A stretch of DNA of 64,000 nt from Burkholderiales bacterium (lineage in GTDB: Bacteria > Pseudomonadota > Gammaproteobacteria > Burkholderiales > Burkholderiaceae_C). Location: assembly GCA_013044035.1 (NCBI GenBank), contig JABEVE010000004.1, positions 71,588-135,587 on the forward strand. Reading direction: 5' to 3'. Positions 28,177-38,535 of the stretch are shown here, one piece after another (position 1 is the stretch's first letter; each line of letters starts with the position of its first letter). Under the pieces are notes generated by a model, which saw only the letters and a list, made by a program, of their open reading frames with translations, had not been told where the DNA came from and did no database searches. Both the position numbers and the translations under genes were made by a program.

Positions 28177-31100
28177 ATGACCGCACGCGACACTTCTCAG
28201 CCGATCCCAGCCCCCACTGCCCTGCACATCGAAGGGGCGCGGCAGAACAACCTGAAAAACCTGGATCTGCGTATCCCGCTGGGACAGATCGTCGTCGTCA
28301 CAGGGGTTTCAGGCTCGGGCAAGAGCTCACTGGTCTTCGACACGGTGTATGCCGAGGGCCAGCGGCGCTATGTCGAAACCTTTTCACCCTACGCCCGCCA
28401 GTTCCTCGACCGCATGGACCGGCCGCAGGTCGATCGCATCGACGGCATCCTGCCCGCGATCGCCATCGACCAGACCAACCCGGTGCGCACCTCGCGCTCC
28501 ACCGTGGGGACCATGACTGAACTGGCCGACCACCTCAAACTCCTGTTCGCCCGCTCCAGCCGGCTGCAGTGTCGCCAGTGCGGCGCCGAGGTGAGGCGCG
28601 AATCCCCGGCCAGCATCGCCGCCGACGTCCAGTGTCGTGCCGCGCTCGCCGGCGACCCGCGGCTGGTGCTGACATTTCCCGTCACCATTCCCGCCGGCCT
28701 GCCGCAGGACATGGTGCTGCAAGGCCTGGGCGCCCAGGGCTACACCCGCGTGCACCGCCGCGACGGCGATGTGCTGCACATGGTGCAGGATCGCTTTCGC
28801 GCCGCCAACGTCGAGGCGCCGCGGTTGATGGAGGCCGTCGAGGCCGCGCTCCGCCTGGGGCAGGGCCGTATGGCGGTCTGGCCGGTGGTGGACGATGATG
28901 CCGCCGAGTCCGGAAGTTGCTGGCGTTACTCCTCCGACCTGCATTGTGCGCATTGCGACATCGCCTACCGCGATGCCAGTCCTGGCCTGTTCAGCTTCAA
29001 CTCGCCGGTCGGTGCTTGCGAAACCTGTCGCGGCTTCGGCCGCACGCTCGGGTTGGATTGGGGGCTGGTGATTCCGGACGGACGCAAGAGCCTGAAACAG
29101 GGTGCCGTCAAACCCTGGCAGACCACCAGCTTCAAGGACGCGCAAAAAGACCTGGAGCGCCACGCCCCGGCCGCCGGCGTGCGGCTGGACGCGCCCTGGG
29201 CCGAACTCACCGCCGACGAGCGCCATTGGGTGCTGGAAGGCGACCCTGACTGGAAAGGCAGCTGGACCAAGCAGTATTTCGGCGTGCGGCGGTTTTTCGA
29301 GTGGCTGGAAACCCGCACCTACAAGATGCACGTGCGCGTGCTGCTATCCAAATACCGCAGCAGCAGTCCATGCCCCGCCTGTGGCGGCGCGCGTCTCAAG
29401 CTCGACGGTCTGCTCTGGCGCGTGGGCGGCCGGGAGGAGGCCGACGCTGCCCTGGCTGACCGGCCCCGTTTTCGGCCACAGGGCGTGTACTGGTCCGACG
29501 CTGTTGCGACGCAACTCCCCGGCCTGTGCCTGCACGACGTGATGCAGTTGCCGGTGGCGCGCGCCCATGCCTTTTTCGTCGCGATGGAGCACGATCCCGG
29601 TGCCGATGCCGCAACGCGACTGCTGCTCGACGAGATTCGCGCCCGGCTGCGTTACCTGCTGGACGTCGGGCTGGGCTATCTCACGCTCGATCGGCAGTCG
29701 CGCACGCTCTCGGGCGGCGAGGTGCAGCGCATCAACCTCACCACCGCCCTGGGCACCTCGCTGACGCAAACTCTGTTCGTGCTCGACGAGCCCTCCATCG
29801 GCCTGCACCCGCGCGACCTGCACCGGCTCAACGCCGTGATGCAGGACTTGAAGCGCGCCGGCAATTCTTTGCTGGTGGTCGAACACGATCCGCAGGTGAT
29901 GCTCGCCGCCGACCATCTACTGGAGCTTGGCCCTGGCGCTGGCGAGCATGGCGGCCACGTCGTGTACCAGGGCGATCTCGCCGGCTTGCGCGCCGCCGCC
30001 ACGCTGACGGGCGCCTATCTGCGTGGCGAACGGCGGGTCCAGCCCGACCGCGCGCCACGCCGTATCGCGGTGGACGCCACCGGCCGGCTCATCGCGCCGC
30101 GCCTCATTCTGGAAGGCGCGCGAGAACACAACCTGCGCGACATCACGGCCGAATTCCCGCTGCGGGCGCTGGTCAGCGTCACCGGGGTGTCGGGTTGCGG
30201 CAAGTCCACGCTGATGGGTGACGTGCTTTTTCCCGCCCTGGCACGCGCATTGGGCAAGACCGCTCCCGAACCCGGCGCACACGACCGCCTCCTGGGCGCC
30301 GAGCAGGTGGCCGACGTGGTGCTGGTCGATCAGTCCTCCATGGGCAAGACGGCGCGATCCAACCCGGTGAGTTTCGTTGGCGCCTTCGACGCATTGCGCA
30401 AGCGCTTCGCCGCGCTGCCCGAGGCGCAGAGGCGTGGCTACAGCGCCGGCAACTTCAGCTTCAACAGCGGCGACGGCCGTTGCCCCGCGTGCGGCGGTTC
30501 GGGCTTCGAGCATGTAGAAATGCAGTTCCTCTCCGACGTGTACTTGCGCTGCGCCGACTGTGATGGCCGCCGCTTTCGTGCCGAAGTGCTGGAGGTCAAG
30601 CTCGATCTGCCTGACGGCCGCAGCCTGAGCATGGCCGACCTGCTCGAACTCACCGTGGCCGAGGCCCTGGCCGCCTTCGCCAAGGAGCGCGACCTGATGC
30701 CGGGCCTGAAGGCACTGCAGTCAGTGGGCCTGGATTACCTGCGTCTGGGCCAGCCCACGCCCACGCTCTCGGGCGGCGAGGCGCAGCGACTCAAGCTCGC
30801 CGCATTTCTGGCCGAGGCACGCAAAACGGCCGGGCGCGGTGCGCGCAAAGGCAGCCTGTTCCTGCTCGACGAGCCCACCACCGGGCTGCATTTCGACGAC
30901 ATCGCCAAGCTGTTGCGCGCCCTGCATGAACTGGTTGACGCTGGCCACACCGTGGTGCTGATCGAGCACAATCTGGACGTGATCGCCGCCAGCGACTGGG
31001 TCATCGACCTCGGCCCCGAAGGTGGTGATGCTGGCGGGCGGATTGTCGTCGCCGGCCCGCCGAGTGCAGTGCAAGCCTGCACCGTATCGCACACCGGGCA

Positions 31101-34014
31101 GGCTCTGGAGCACTATCGCTGGCAGGTCGGCCCGGCACTGCAGGGCTTGTCACCCGTGGGCCGTGTGTCAACCCAGGAGGCGACGGCAACTTCCGTACCC
31201 GCCACGGGGGGTCGGGAGGAGCAGACATCAGCTTCGCACGGCATCGCGCGCACCCTGCCCACGGGAGCAGGGGGGCGGGAGGTCGGTGCGGCCAACTCCC
31301 CGCTACATCTGCAAGCCGCCGAGACGCCAGGCGCCTACCTGGCGCAGGCCGTGCGGCGCGGGCGCGAGGGCTTCATCGCCATTCGCCATGCGCGTGAGCA
31401 CAACCTGCAGAACATCGACGTTGATCTGCCGCGTGGCAGCATGACGGTGATCACCGGTGTATCCGGTTCGGGCAAGAGTTCGCTAGCGTTCGACGTGTTG
31501 TTCAGCGAGGGCCAGCGGCGCTACCTGGAGTCGATCAACGCCTATGCGCGACAGTTCGTGCAGCCGCCGCCGCGGCCGGACGTGGATGCCATCTTCGGCA
31601 TTCCGCCCACCGTCGCCATCGCCCAGCGCACCAGCCGCGGCGGGCGCAAGAGCACGGTGGGTACGTTGACCGAAACCCATCCTTTCCTGCGCCTGATTTA
31701 CACCAAGCTTGGCACGCAATACTGCCCCGACTGCCAGGTGCCGATCGCGCCGCAAAGCGAGGAGGCCATCGTTGCCCAACTGCTGCGGGAGTTACGCGGC
31801 CAAACCGTGGGCGTCATGGCGCCACTGGTGGTGCAGCGCAAGGGCATCTACACCGAACTTGCGCAGTGGGCAGCCAAGCGCGGTCACAGCCATTTGTGGG
31901 TGGACGGCGCCTTCCTGCCGACCGACCCCTGGCCTCGGCCCGACCGCTTTCGCGAACACGACATCGCCCTGCCGCTGGGCGAGCTGACCCTGCTTCCCGA
32001 ACACGAGGCAGCCCTGCGCGCCCGAGTACGCGAGGCGGTGCAGCTCGGCAAGGGCGTGGTGCAGGTGGTGTGGCCGCTGGACAAACTGCGTGCCGCGATG
32101 GCTGCGGGCGACGTGATCGGCGCCCATGCCGGGTTGGATCTGCGCCAGTTCAGCACCCGCCGCGCCTGCCCCTCATGCGCGCGCAGCTTCGCCGAACTGG
32201 ACCCTCGCCAGTTCTCCTACAACTCATCCGCAGGCTGGTGCACAGGCTGCTTTGGCACGGGCCAGTTGTTACCCCGATTCGACGCCGAACAGACGGGCGA
32301 GGAGGGCGCCTGGCGTGACGATGGCGACGCGCAACCCTGCCCGCAATGCCAGGGGGCGCGGCTCAACCCGGTGTCGCTGGCGGTGCGCTTTCGCGATCAG
32401 TCCATTGCCCAACTCTCGGCTCTGGCGGTGGACGCGGCGCATGCCTGGTTCGGCGCCCTGACCCTCGATACGCGTGAGCAGGCGGTGGGGCGCGACATGC
32501 TGAGCGAAATCCGCACCCGGCTGCAATTCCTGCAGCGTGTTGGCCTCGGCTATCTTGGCCTCGACCGCGCCGCGCCCACGCTCTCCGGTGGCGAGGCGCA
32601 GCGCATTCGTCTGGCGGCGCAGCTCGGCAGCAATCTGCGCGGCGTGGCCTATGTCCTCGACGAGCCCACCATCGGTCTGCACCCGCGCGACAACCGTCGC
32701 CTGCTCGACGCGCTGGATGACCTGCGCGCGCGCGGCAATACCCTGGTGGTGGTGGAGCACGACGAAGACACCATTCGTCGCGCCGACACCATTCTCGACA
32801 TCGGCCCAGGCGCCGGCAACCTGGGCGGGCGGGTGGTGGCGCAGGGCACGCTGGCCGAGTTGATGCGCCATCCGGATTCGCTCACCGCGCGCTACCTGCG
32901 TGAACCGCTGCGCCACCCGCTGGTGCCGCGTCCCGCGACCCACGCCGACACCCCGGCGCTGGAAATCCGCGGTGCGCAACTGCACAACCTGCGCGACATC
33001 GACGTCCGTTTCCCGCTGGCGCGGCTCAGCGTCGTCACCGGGGTTTCAGGCTCGGGCAAATCGAGCCTGGCGCGTGGCGTGCTGTACGCCAGCGCCCAGT
33101 CGCTGCTGGCTGGCAAGGGGGTGCCGGTGGGTTGCAAGGCGTTGCTCTGGATGGACACCATCGAGCGCGTGCTGGAAGTGGATCAAACGCCCATCGGCAA
33201 AACCCCGCGCTCTTGCCCGGCCACTTATGTCGGCATCTGGGACGACATCCGCAAGCTGTTCGCCGATACGCTGGAGGCGCGCATGCGCGGCTTCAAGGCC
33301 GGACGCTTTTCCTTCAACGCCGGCCCGGGCCGCTGCCCGACCTGCGAGGGCCAGGGCGCCATTCGCGTGGAAATGAACTTCCTTCCGGACGTCATTCAGC
33401 CTTGCGAGGACTGCAACGGCCTGCGCTTCAACGCCGAGACCCTGAGCGTGAAGCTGCGCGGCCAATCGGCCGGCGAGGTGCTGCAATTGAGCGTGGATGA
33501 AGCGCTGGAGTTTTTCACCGCGCACCCACGTATCACCCGTGCCTTGCAATTGCTGCACGATGTCGGCCTCGGTTACCTGCACCTGGGCCAGCCGAGCCCG
33601 CAGCTCTCGGGTGGCGAAGCGCAGCGTTTGAAGCTCGTGACTGAGCTCGCCAGCGCGGCCTGGCGTCCGACGCTGTATGTGCTGGACGAACCCACGGTGG
33701 GCCTGCACATGGCCGATGTCGACAAGCTCATCCGTGTGCTGCTGCGCCTGGCCGATGCCGGCCATACCGTGGTGGTGGTCGAGCACAACCTGGACGTGAT
33801 GGCATCGAGCGACTGGATCATCGACCTCGGCCCCGAAGGCGGCGCCGGTGGTGGCGCATTGGTGCATGCCGGACCACCGCGCGACTATGCCGATGCCGCT
33901 GCAAACGTCGCCCGGGGCCATACCGCGCAGGCGCTGGGCACCTTCCTGCGCGAACGTGCGCACTCAGCCTCTGCCGCGCACAACCCGCCGCAGACTCAGC
34001 CCGCTGGCGCGTAG
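28177..34014 (+). CDS. uvrA: Tandem double-length UvrA (excinuclease ABC subunit A)
   Basis: ATPase that recognises DNA lesions and loads UvrB. At 1945 residues it is about twice the normal 940, because two UvrA units are fused. The four ATPase domains show Walker A GVSGSGKSS near 45, GVSGCGKST near 670, GVSGSGKSS near 1095 and GVSGSGKSS near 1623, each with an LSGGE motif (near 511, 865, 1469, 1810). Zinc-binding CxxC pairs are repeated (CRQCG, CPACGG, CPDCQ, CPTCEG). A low-complexity Gly/Thr/Ala linker at about 990-1055 joins the halves. The ORF track lists GTG 28174; ATG 28177 is the next codon. I recall double-length UvrA in other Burkholderiales. The 3' end overlaps the convergent GGDEF gene by 19 nt. 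Confidence 0.95.
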   Translation: MTARDTSQPIPAPTALHIEGARQNNLKNLDLRIPLGQIVVVTGVSGSGKSSLVFDTVYAEGQRRYVETFSPYARQFLDRMDRPQVDRIDGILPAIAIDQTNPVRTSRSTVGTMTELADHLKLLFARSSRLQCRQCGAEVRRESPASIAADVQCRAALAGDPRLVLTFPVTIPAGLPQDMVLQGLGAQGYTRVHRRDGDVLHMVQDRFRAANVEAPRLMEAVEAALRLGQGRMAVWPVVDDDAAESGSCWRYSSDLHCAHCDIAYRDASPGLFSFNSPVGACETCRGFGRTLGLDWGLVIPDGRKSLKQGAVKPWQTTSFKDAQKDLERHAPAAGVRLDAPWAELTADERHWVLEGDPDWKGSWTKQYFGVRRFFEWLETRTYKMHVRVLLSKYRSSSPCPACGGARLKLDGLLWRVGGREEADAALADRPRFRPQGVYWSDAVATQLPGLCLHDVMQLPVARAHAFFVAMEHDPGADAATRLLLDEIRARLRYLLDVGLGYLTLDRQSRTLSGGEVQRINLTTALGTSLTQTLFVLDEPSIGLHPRDLHRLNAVMQDLKRAGNSLLVVEHDPQVMLAADHLLELGPGAGEHGGHVVYQGDLAGLRAAATLTGAYLRGERRVQPDRAPRRIAVDATGRLIAPRLILEGAREHNLRDITAEFPLRALVSVTGVSGCGKSTLMGDVLFPALARALGKTAPEPGAHDRLLGAEQVADVVLVDQSSMGKTARSNPVSFVGAFDALRKRFAALPEAQRRGYSAGNFSFNSGDGRCPACGGSGFEHVEMQFLSDVYLRCADCDGRRFRAEVLEVKLDLPDGRSLSMADLLELTVAEALAAFAKERDLMPGLKALQSVGLDYLRLGQPTPTLSGGEAQRLKLAAFLAEARKTAGRGARKGSLFLLDEPTTGLHFDDIAKLLRALHELVDAGHTVVLIEHNLDVIAASDWVIDLGPEGGDAGGRIVVAGPPSAVQACTVSHTGQALEHYRWQVGPALQGLSPVGRVSTQEATATSVPATGGREEQTSASHGIARTLPTGAGGREVGAANSPLHLQAAETPGAYLAQAVRRGREGFIAIRHAREHNLQNIDVDLPRGSMTVITGVSGSGKSSLAFDVLFSEGQRRYLESINAYARQFVQPPPRPDVDAIFGIPPTVAIAQRTSRGGRKSTVGTLTETHPFLRLIYTKLGTQYCPDCQVPIAPQSEEAIVAQLLRELRGQTVGVMAPLVVQRKGIYTELAQWAAKRGHSHLWVDGAFLPTDPWPRPDRFREHDIALPLGELTLLPEHEAALRARVREAVQLGKGVVQVVWPLDKLRAAMAAGDVIGAHAGLDLRQFSTRRACPSCARSFAELDPRQFSYNSSAGWCTGCFGTGQLLPRFDAEQTGEEGAWRDDGDAQPCPQCQGARLNPVSLAVRFRDQSIAQLSALAVDAAHAWFGALTLDTREQAVGRDMLSEIRTRLQFLQRVGLGYLGLDRAAPTLSGGEAQRIRLAAQLGSNLRGVAYVLDEPTIGLHPRDNRRLLDALDDLRARGNTLVVVEHDEDTIRRADTILDIGPGAGNLGGRVVAQGTLAELMRHPDSLTARYLREPLRHPLVPRPATHADTPALEIRGAQLHNLRDIDVRFPLARLSVVTGVSGSGKSSLARGVLYASAQSLLAGKGVPVGCKALLWMDTIERVLEVDQTPIGKTPRSCPATYVGIWDDIRKLFADTLEARMRGFKAGRFSFNAGPGRCPTCEGQGAIRVEMNFLPDVIQPCEDCNGLRFNAETLSVKLRGQSAGEVLQLSVDEALEFFTAHPRITRALQLLHDVGLGYLHLGQPSPQLSGGEAQRLKLVTELASAAWRPTLYVLDEPTVGLHMADVDKLIRVLLRLADAGHTVVVVEHNLDVMASSDWIIDLGPEGGAGGGALVHAGPPRDYADAAANVARGHTAQALGTFLRERAHSASAAHNPPQTQPAGA

Positions 34015-35288
34015 AGCCGTACCGCGTTGCCGCCCTGGGCCTTCGCCAGGTACATGGCCTGGTCGGCCTGGCGCCGCAAGGTGTCGGCGGTCTGGCCGTG
34101 GTTGGGGAACAAGGCCACGCCGATGGAAGCGTAGGCCATTTCGGTCAACCCGGTGGCGTTGAGCGCGGCCTGGAGTCGCGCCAGCAGGGCCTGGGCGCGG
34201 TGCCTGGCAGCTTCGGGCTGGATGCCGGTGAGCAGGACCGCGAATTCGTCGCCTCCCATGCGCCCGGCGATGTCGCCCGGCGTGAGAAACGCCAGCAACT
34301 CCCGCCCCACGGTCTGCAGCAGGCGGTCGCCTTGGGCATGGCCGTAGCGGTCGTTCACCTGTTTGAAGCGGTCGAGGTCGATGAACAGCAGAGCGGCGGT
34401 CTGCTCGCTCTCGGTCAGCCCGGCTATGCGTGCGGGCAACTGCTCCAGGAACATGCGCCGGTTGTACAGACCAGTGAGCCCGTCGCGCTCGGCCAATTCG
34501 CGCATGCGGCGCTCAGCGGCACGGCGGGCGCGGATGTCGCGCACCAGGGTCATACGCAGCATCTCGCCGTCGAACTCGATGTTGCTGCTGACGAGTTCCA
34601 CCGGGATGTCATAGCCATCCCGATGCAGCAGCGTGACTTCGTAGGGGCTGTTCACAATGTTGGCATGGAATTTGCCAATCACGATGTCCCGGTAATCGGG
34701 GCTGACAAAGTCAATCACGCGCAGGCCGATGATGTCTTGACCCACGTAACCCAGCAGCCGCGCCAGGGCCGGATTTGCATCGACGATCACACCGTCGCGC
34801 TGGAACACGATGCCCTCCGTGCTGGCGTCCATGAAGCGATGCAGACGCGCTGCGGCCTCGTGCGCCATGCGTGCCATGGCGCGAAAGCGCGTGACCTCGT
34901 GCATCACCATGCACAACACCAGCACGGTGTCACCAGGGGCGTAGGGCAACAGGCTGACGTCGAAGTCACGCACGCTGCCCGCAGCGTCACGCATGCCCAA
35001 TTCGAACAAATGTTCCTGCCGATCCTCCAGTGCGTGGTGCATGAACGGCGTGACCAGGGCCAGGCATTCCGGCTCGAAAACCCGCGATAAATGCTGCCCC
35101 ACCAGTGCGTCTTCGGGCACCCCGGCCAAGCGGGCGAAGGCCGCGTTGGCTTCCACGCAGACATGGGTCTCGGCACTGAAACAGGCCAGCAAGGTCGAGC
35201 CCGCCTGGGCCAGGAAGCCGGCGCGTGCGTGGCTCGCCATACCGCATTGCTGCTTGCCAGGGTCTGAAGATTCACGAGGGTCTGTCAT
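33996..35288 (-). CDS. PAS-PAS-GGDEF protein (diguanylate cyclase candidate)
   Basis: Cytosolic signalling protein of about 430 residues from ATG 35288. Two PAS domains occupy about 15-130 and 150-265; the second contains GVIVDANPALARLLGY and IELVSSNIEFDGEML-like core sequence. The C-terminal GGDEF domain (about 270-425) has DGLTGLYNRRMF, DLDRFKQVNDRYGH and an intact RMGGDEFAVLL active site, so cyclic-di-GMP synthesis is likely. The inhibitory I-site RxxD five residues upstream is replaced by TPGD, so product inhibition through that site is not expected. There are no membrane segments and no EAL domain. Confidence 0.93.
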   Translation of the reverse strand: MTDPRESSDPGKQQCGMASHARAGFLAQAGSTLLACFSAETHVCVEANAAFARLAGVPEDALVGQHLSRVFEPECLALVTPFMHHALEDRQEHLFELGMRDAAGSVRDFDVSLLPYAPGDTVLVLCMVMHEVTRFRAMARMAHEAAARLHRFMDASTEGIVFQRDGVIVDANPALARLLGYVGQDIIGLRVIDFVSPDYRDIVIGKFHANIVNSPYEVTLLHRDGYDIPVELVSSNIEFDGEMLRMTLVRDIRARRAAERRMRELAERDGLTGLYNRRMFLEQLPARIAGLTESEQTAALLFIDLDRFKQVNDRYGHAQGDRLLQTVGRELLAFLTPGDIAGRMGGDEFAVLLTGIQPEAARHRAQALLARLQAALNATGLTEMAYASIGVALFPNHGQTADTLRRQADQAMYLAKAQGGNAVRLYAPAG

Positions 35289-35427
35289 GCTGCTCGCTCC
35301 CAAAGGTCCGGGGATGGGTGATCTCCGATACCTGTGCCCCTATTGTCGAAGTCGTGGCGCGCGCTAGAGAGCCCGCGCAGGTCACTGAGCCGGCGACCTC
35401 GTGACAAATTGCACGAATTGCGGATTT

Positions 35428-35456
35428 CTCGCCATGCCGACCCCGGGCATGGCGAG
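35428..35456. repeat. 11-bp hairpin between miaA and the GGDEF gene
   Basis: CTCGCCATGCC, a 7-nt spacer, then GGCATGGCGAG forms a perfect 11-bp stem. It lies about 70 nt past the miaA stop on the minus strand. No T tract follows it on that strand, so it is a transcript-end or RNA-stability candidate only. Confidence 0.45.
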
Positions 35457-35526
35457 CAGGAGAAGGGCAGGGACTGGCGCCACGCGCCCGCACCCGCGGC
35501 AACAAAGGCCGGATTCGATCTGCGCT

Positions 35527-36495
35527 TCAGGATCGAAGAATGGACCGAAGGGCCTGCTCGGTGGCGTCGGCGGCGCAACAGTCCACCACCTGTCTGCGGG
35601 GCATGCCGCGCAGCCAGGTGAGCTGGCGCTTGGCCAGTTGCCGGGTGGCGGCGATGGCTTGCGCGGCGAAGGTGGTGGCGTCGATCTCGCCGTCGAGATG
35701 CGCCCAGGCCTGGCGGTAGCCGACGGCGCGCATGGACGGGAGCGCGGCATGCAGGTCGCCGCGGGCGCGCAGGTTGCGTACTTCGTCGAGAAAACCGGCG
35801 TCCAGCATGGCGTCGAAGCGCTGGGCGATGCGGGCGTGCAATTCGGCGCGGCTGGATGGCTCCAGCGCCAGTACCCGCAGCGCCACGAGCGGCACGCCGG
35901 GCGGCTCGGTGAAATGGGCTGACATGGGTTTGCCACTGAGCTTCCAGACCTCAAGCGCACGCTGTATGCGCTGGGCGTCTGCGGGTTCGAGACGGGCGGC
36001 TGTGGCCGGGTCGACCCGCGCCAGTTCGGCATGCATGGCGGGCCAGCCGCGCTCGTGCGCCTCGCGCTCGAGCGCGAGGCGCACGCCGGCGTCGGCCTGG
36101 GGCAGCGTGTTGAGGCCCCGTTGCAACGCATGCAGGTAGAGCAAGGTGCCGCCGACCAGCAGCGGCTCGCGCCCGCGCTGGCGGATGGCATCGATCAGGG
36201 CCACGGCGTCGGCAGCAAAGGCTGCGGCGTTGTAGCTCGCGCTCGGCTCGCGGATGTCCAGCAGGTGATGCGGCACTTGCGCCCGTTCGGCCACCGTGGG
36301 CTTGGCCGTGCCGATGTCCATGCCGCGAAACACCAGCGCCGAATCCATGCTGATGATCTCGATCGGCCGCAGTGCCGCCAAGGCCAGCGCGACGCCGCTC
36401 TTGCCCGATGCGGTGGGCCCGGTGATGGCCCAGACCGGGGCATGCTGGCGCCTGGACGCCGTGGCAGGCAACAAGGCTCGGGCCGCGGTGTCCAT
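35527..36495 (-). CDS. miaA: tRNA dimethylallyltransferase
   Basis: Transfers dimethylallyl to A37 of tRNAs reading U-starting codons. The 322 residues show the P-loop [17 protein letters not shown] near residue 22, the catalytic [16 protein letters not shown] near 48, and the conserved [14 protein letters not shown] and [14 protein letters not shown] segments in the C-terminal half. Its start is 15 nt downstream of the mutL stop, so mutL-miaA form an operon, as in many Proteobacteria. Confidence 0.96.
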   Translation of the reverse strand: MDTAARALLPATASRRQHAPVWAITGPTASGKSGVALALAALRPIEIISMDSALVFRGMDIGTAKPTVAERAQVPHHLLDIREPSASYNAAAFAADAVALIDAIRQRGREPLLVGGTLLYLHALQRGLNTLPQADAGVRLALEREAHERGWPAMHAELARVDPATAARLEPADAQRIQRALEVWKLSGKPMSAHFTEPPGVPLVALRVLALEPSSRAELHARIAQRFDAMLDAGFLDEVRNLRARGDLHAALPSMRAVGYRQAWAHLDGEIDATTFAAQAIAATRQLAKRQLTWLRGMPRRQVVDCCAADATEQALRSILRS

Positions 36496-36510
36496 GCCAG
36501 TCTGGGCCCC

Positions 36511-38412
36511 TCAGCGCCCGCGCAGGAATAAGGCGTCGAGTTCGTCCAGGCTGATCTGGCGCCAGGTCGGACGGCCATGGTTGCACTGGTCAGAGCGCTC
36601 GGTGGCTTCCATATCGCGCAACAGGGCGTTCATTTCGCCCAGAGTGAGCTGCCGATTGGCGCGCACCGCGCCGTGGCAGGCGATGGTGGAGAGCAGGGAG
36701 TTGCGGCGTTGCTCCAGCGTCTGGCTGGTGCCGAATTCCGACAGATCGGCCAGCACCGCTCGCGCCAGCCGCACCGGATCGGCTCGCCCCAGCAGACCTG
36801 GCAGGCTACGCACCAGGAGACTGGCGGGGCCGCTCGCGGCGAGGTCGAAGCCCAGGGCCTGGAGAGTTTCGGCATGGTCTTGCGCCGCCCCCAATTCCTG
36901 CAGGCTGGCAGCGAAACCGGCTGGAATGAGCAAGGGCTGCGTGGGGAGGCTGCGTTGATTCCAAGCGGTCTTGAGCCGCTCGTAGACCACGCGCTCATGC
37001 GCCGCGTGCATGTCGACGATCACCAGCCCCTGATTGTTTTGCGCCAGGATGTAGATGCCGTGCAACTGGGCAATGGCCTGGCCGAGAGGCTGGCTTGACA
37101 CCGCAGTGTCTGCGTTGCGATCCAGGCGCTCGCTTGGCCAGGGATTGGGGGTGGCGGAATCCGCCACATGTCCGGCCTGGCTCGGCCCCAGCGGCGCGTA
37201 GGCTTGCAGCATGGAAGCCAAGGGCGGGGTGCCTTGGTGCAGCCTGCTTGGCTGGCCAAACGCAAACGACGAGTTCGCCCGCGAAGCGGGTTGCGCAGGC
37301 GAAGCCAGGCGGCTGGCTGCAGGTTTTGCAGTCACTGTATCCATGCGCCCCGACAGGGCAGGCGCCAGTGCCTGCTGCACGCCATGGAAGACCGCCTGAT
37401 GCACGGCCTGCGATTCGCGGAAGCGCACCTCGGTCTTGGCCGGGTGCACGTTCACGTCCACGCGCTCGGGTGGCAACTCGACCAGCAAGGCGTATTGCGG
37501 TTGCAGCGCGCCATGCAGCACATCGGCATAGGCTGCACGCACGCCATGGGCCAACACCCGGTCGCGCACCCAGCGACGGTTGACGAAGAGCTGCTGCGGT
37601 TCGGCCCGTGCCCGCGCGGCGGTGGGCCGGCAAACGAGGCCACGCAGCGCCAGCGGGCCAATCTGCGCCTGCACCGGCAGGGCGTGTTCGGCGAAGGTCT
37701 TGCCCAGCACATCAGCCAGGCGCTGCAAGCCGGCAGGGCTGTTGTCGGCGACGTATTGCAGGCTGGCGCGGCCGTCCTGCCACAGACTGAAGGCGACATG
37801 GGGATGGGCCATCGCCGCGCGCTTGAACACCTCCACGCACCAGCCGGTTTCGGTCGGCGGCGATTTGAGAAAACGTCTGCGCGCGGGAATGTCGTGGAAC
37901 AGGCGCTTGACTGTGACCACCGTGCCTTGGCCTGCTGCAGCCGGCGTCAGGGCGCCGAGACGGCCGGCCGCAGCGCTGATGCTCGCACCGGGCTGGCCAG
38001 CGCGGCGGCTGACGATGTCCACCTCGGCCACGGCAGCCAGGGCGGCCAGGGCCTCACCGCGAAACCCGAGGCTCTGAGCGCGCTCCAGATCATCCAGTGT
38101 GGCGATTTTGCTGGTCGCATGCCGCGTCAGTGCCAGCGCGAGTTCATCGGACGCAATGCCGCAGCCATCGTCCTCCACGCTCAGCAGATCGAGTCCGCCT
38201 TGTGCCAGCCTCACGATGATGCGGCTACTGCCTGCGTCCAGCGCGTTGTCCAGCAGTTCGCGCAGCGCGGAAGCCGGACGCTCGACCACTTCGCCCGCTG
38301 CAATCTGGGAAATCAGGGTCTCGGGCAAAGGGCGGATGGAGGCCCATTCACGCGCGTCGCGCGCGACCGAATCTGCATGCAGCTGGGGGGATTCAACCGG
38401 GGCAACCATCAT
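36511..38412 (-). CDS. mutL: DNA mismatch repair protein MutL
   Basis: GHKL-ATPase coordinating MutS, MutH or endonuclease steps of mismatch repair. The N-terminal domain begins IRPLPETLISQIAAGEVVERPAS, with ELLDNALDAG, DDGCGI, TSKI and GFRGEAL motifs. The linker of about residues 330-430 is low-complexity, and the C-terminal dimerisation domain ends with TIACHGAVRANRQL and CNHGRPTW. The C-terminal CHGAxR motif is present, but no DQHA(x)2E(x)4E metal-binding motif is obvious (DMHAAHERVVYERL is the nearest and retains the core pattern), so endonuclease activity needs testing. The start is uncertain: ATG 38412 was chosen over ATG 38457 because neither has a strong ribosome site and the first is nearest to the conserved N-terminus. 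Confidence 0.94.
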   Translation of the reverse strand: MMVAPVESPQLHADSVARDAREWASIRPLPETLISQIAAGEVVERPASALRELLDNALDAGSSRIIVRLAQGGLDLLSVEDDGCGIASDELALALTRHATSKIATLDDLERAQSLGFRGEALAALAAVAEVDIVSRRAGQPGASISAAAGRLGALTPAAAGQGTVVTVKRLFHDIPARRRFLKSPPTETGWCVEVFKRAAMAHPHVAFSLWQDGRASLQYVADNSPAGLQRLADVLGKTFAEHALPVQAQIGPLALRGLVCRPTAARARAEPQQLFVNRRWVRDRVLAHGVRAAYADVLHGALQPQYALLVELPPERVDVNVHPAKTEVRFRESQAVHQAVFHGVQQALAPALSGRMDTVTAKPAASRLASPAQPASRANSSFAFGQPSRLHQGTPPLASMLQAYAPLGPSQAGHVADSATPNPWPSERLDRNADTAVSSQPLGQAIAQLHGIYILAQNNQGLVIVDMHAAHERVVYERLKTAWNQRSLPTQPLLIPAGFAASLQELGAAQDHAETLQALGFDLAASGPASLLVRSLPGLLGRADPVRLARAVLADLSEFGTSQTLEQRRNSLLSTIACHGAVRANRQLTLGEMNALLRDMEATERSDQCNHGRPTWRQISLDELDALFLRGR

Positions 38413-38535
38413 CGGATCAGTATACTCAGCCGGTTTTTTTCGAGCTGGCACCAGCATCTCCAACGACTCGGTCTCGGCTCAGTCAGGGCCCGCACAATCC
38501 GGCATCTCAGGCATTCCACCTTCGGCCCGCATTCC

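Noticed and set aside
37168-38535. Upstream extension of the dedA reading frame
   Set aside because: Runs antisense through mutL; conserved DedA sequence starts at 38536.
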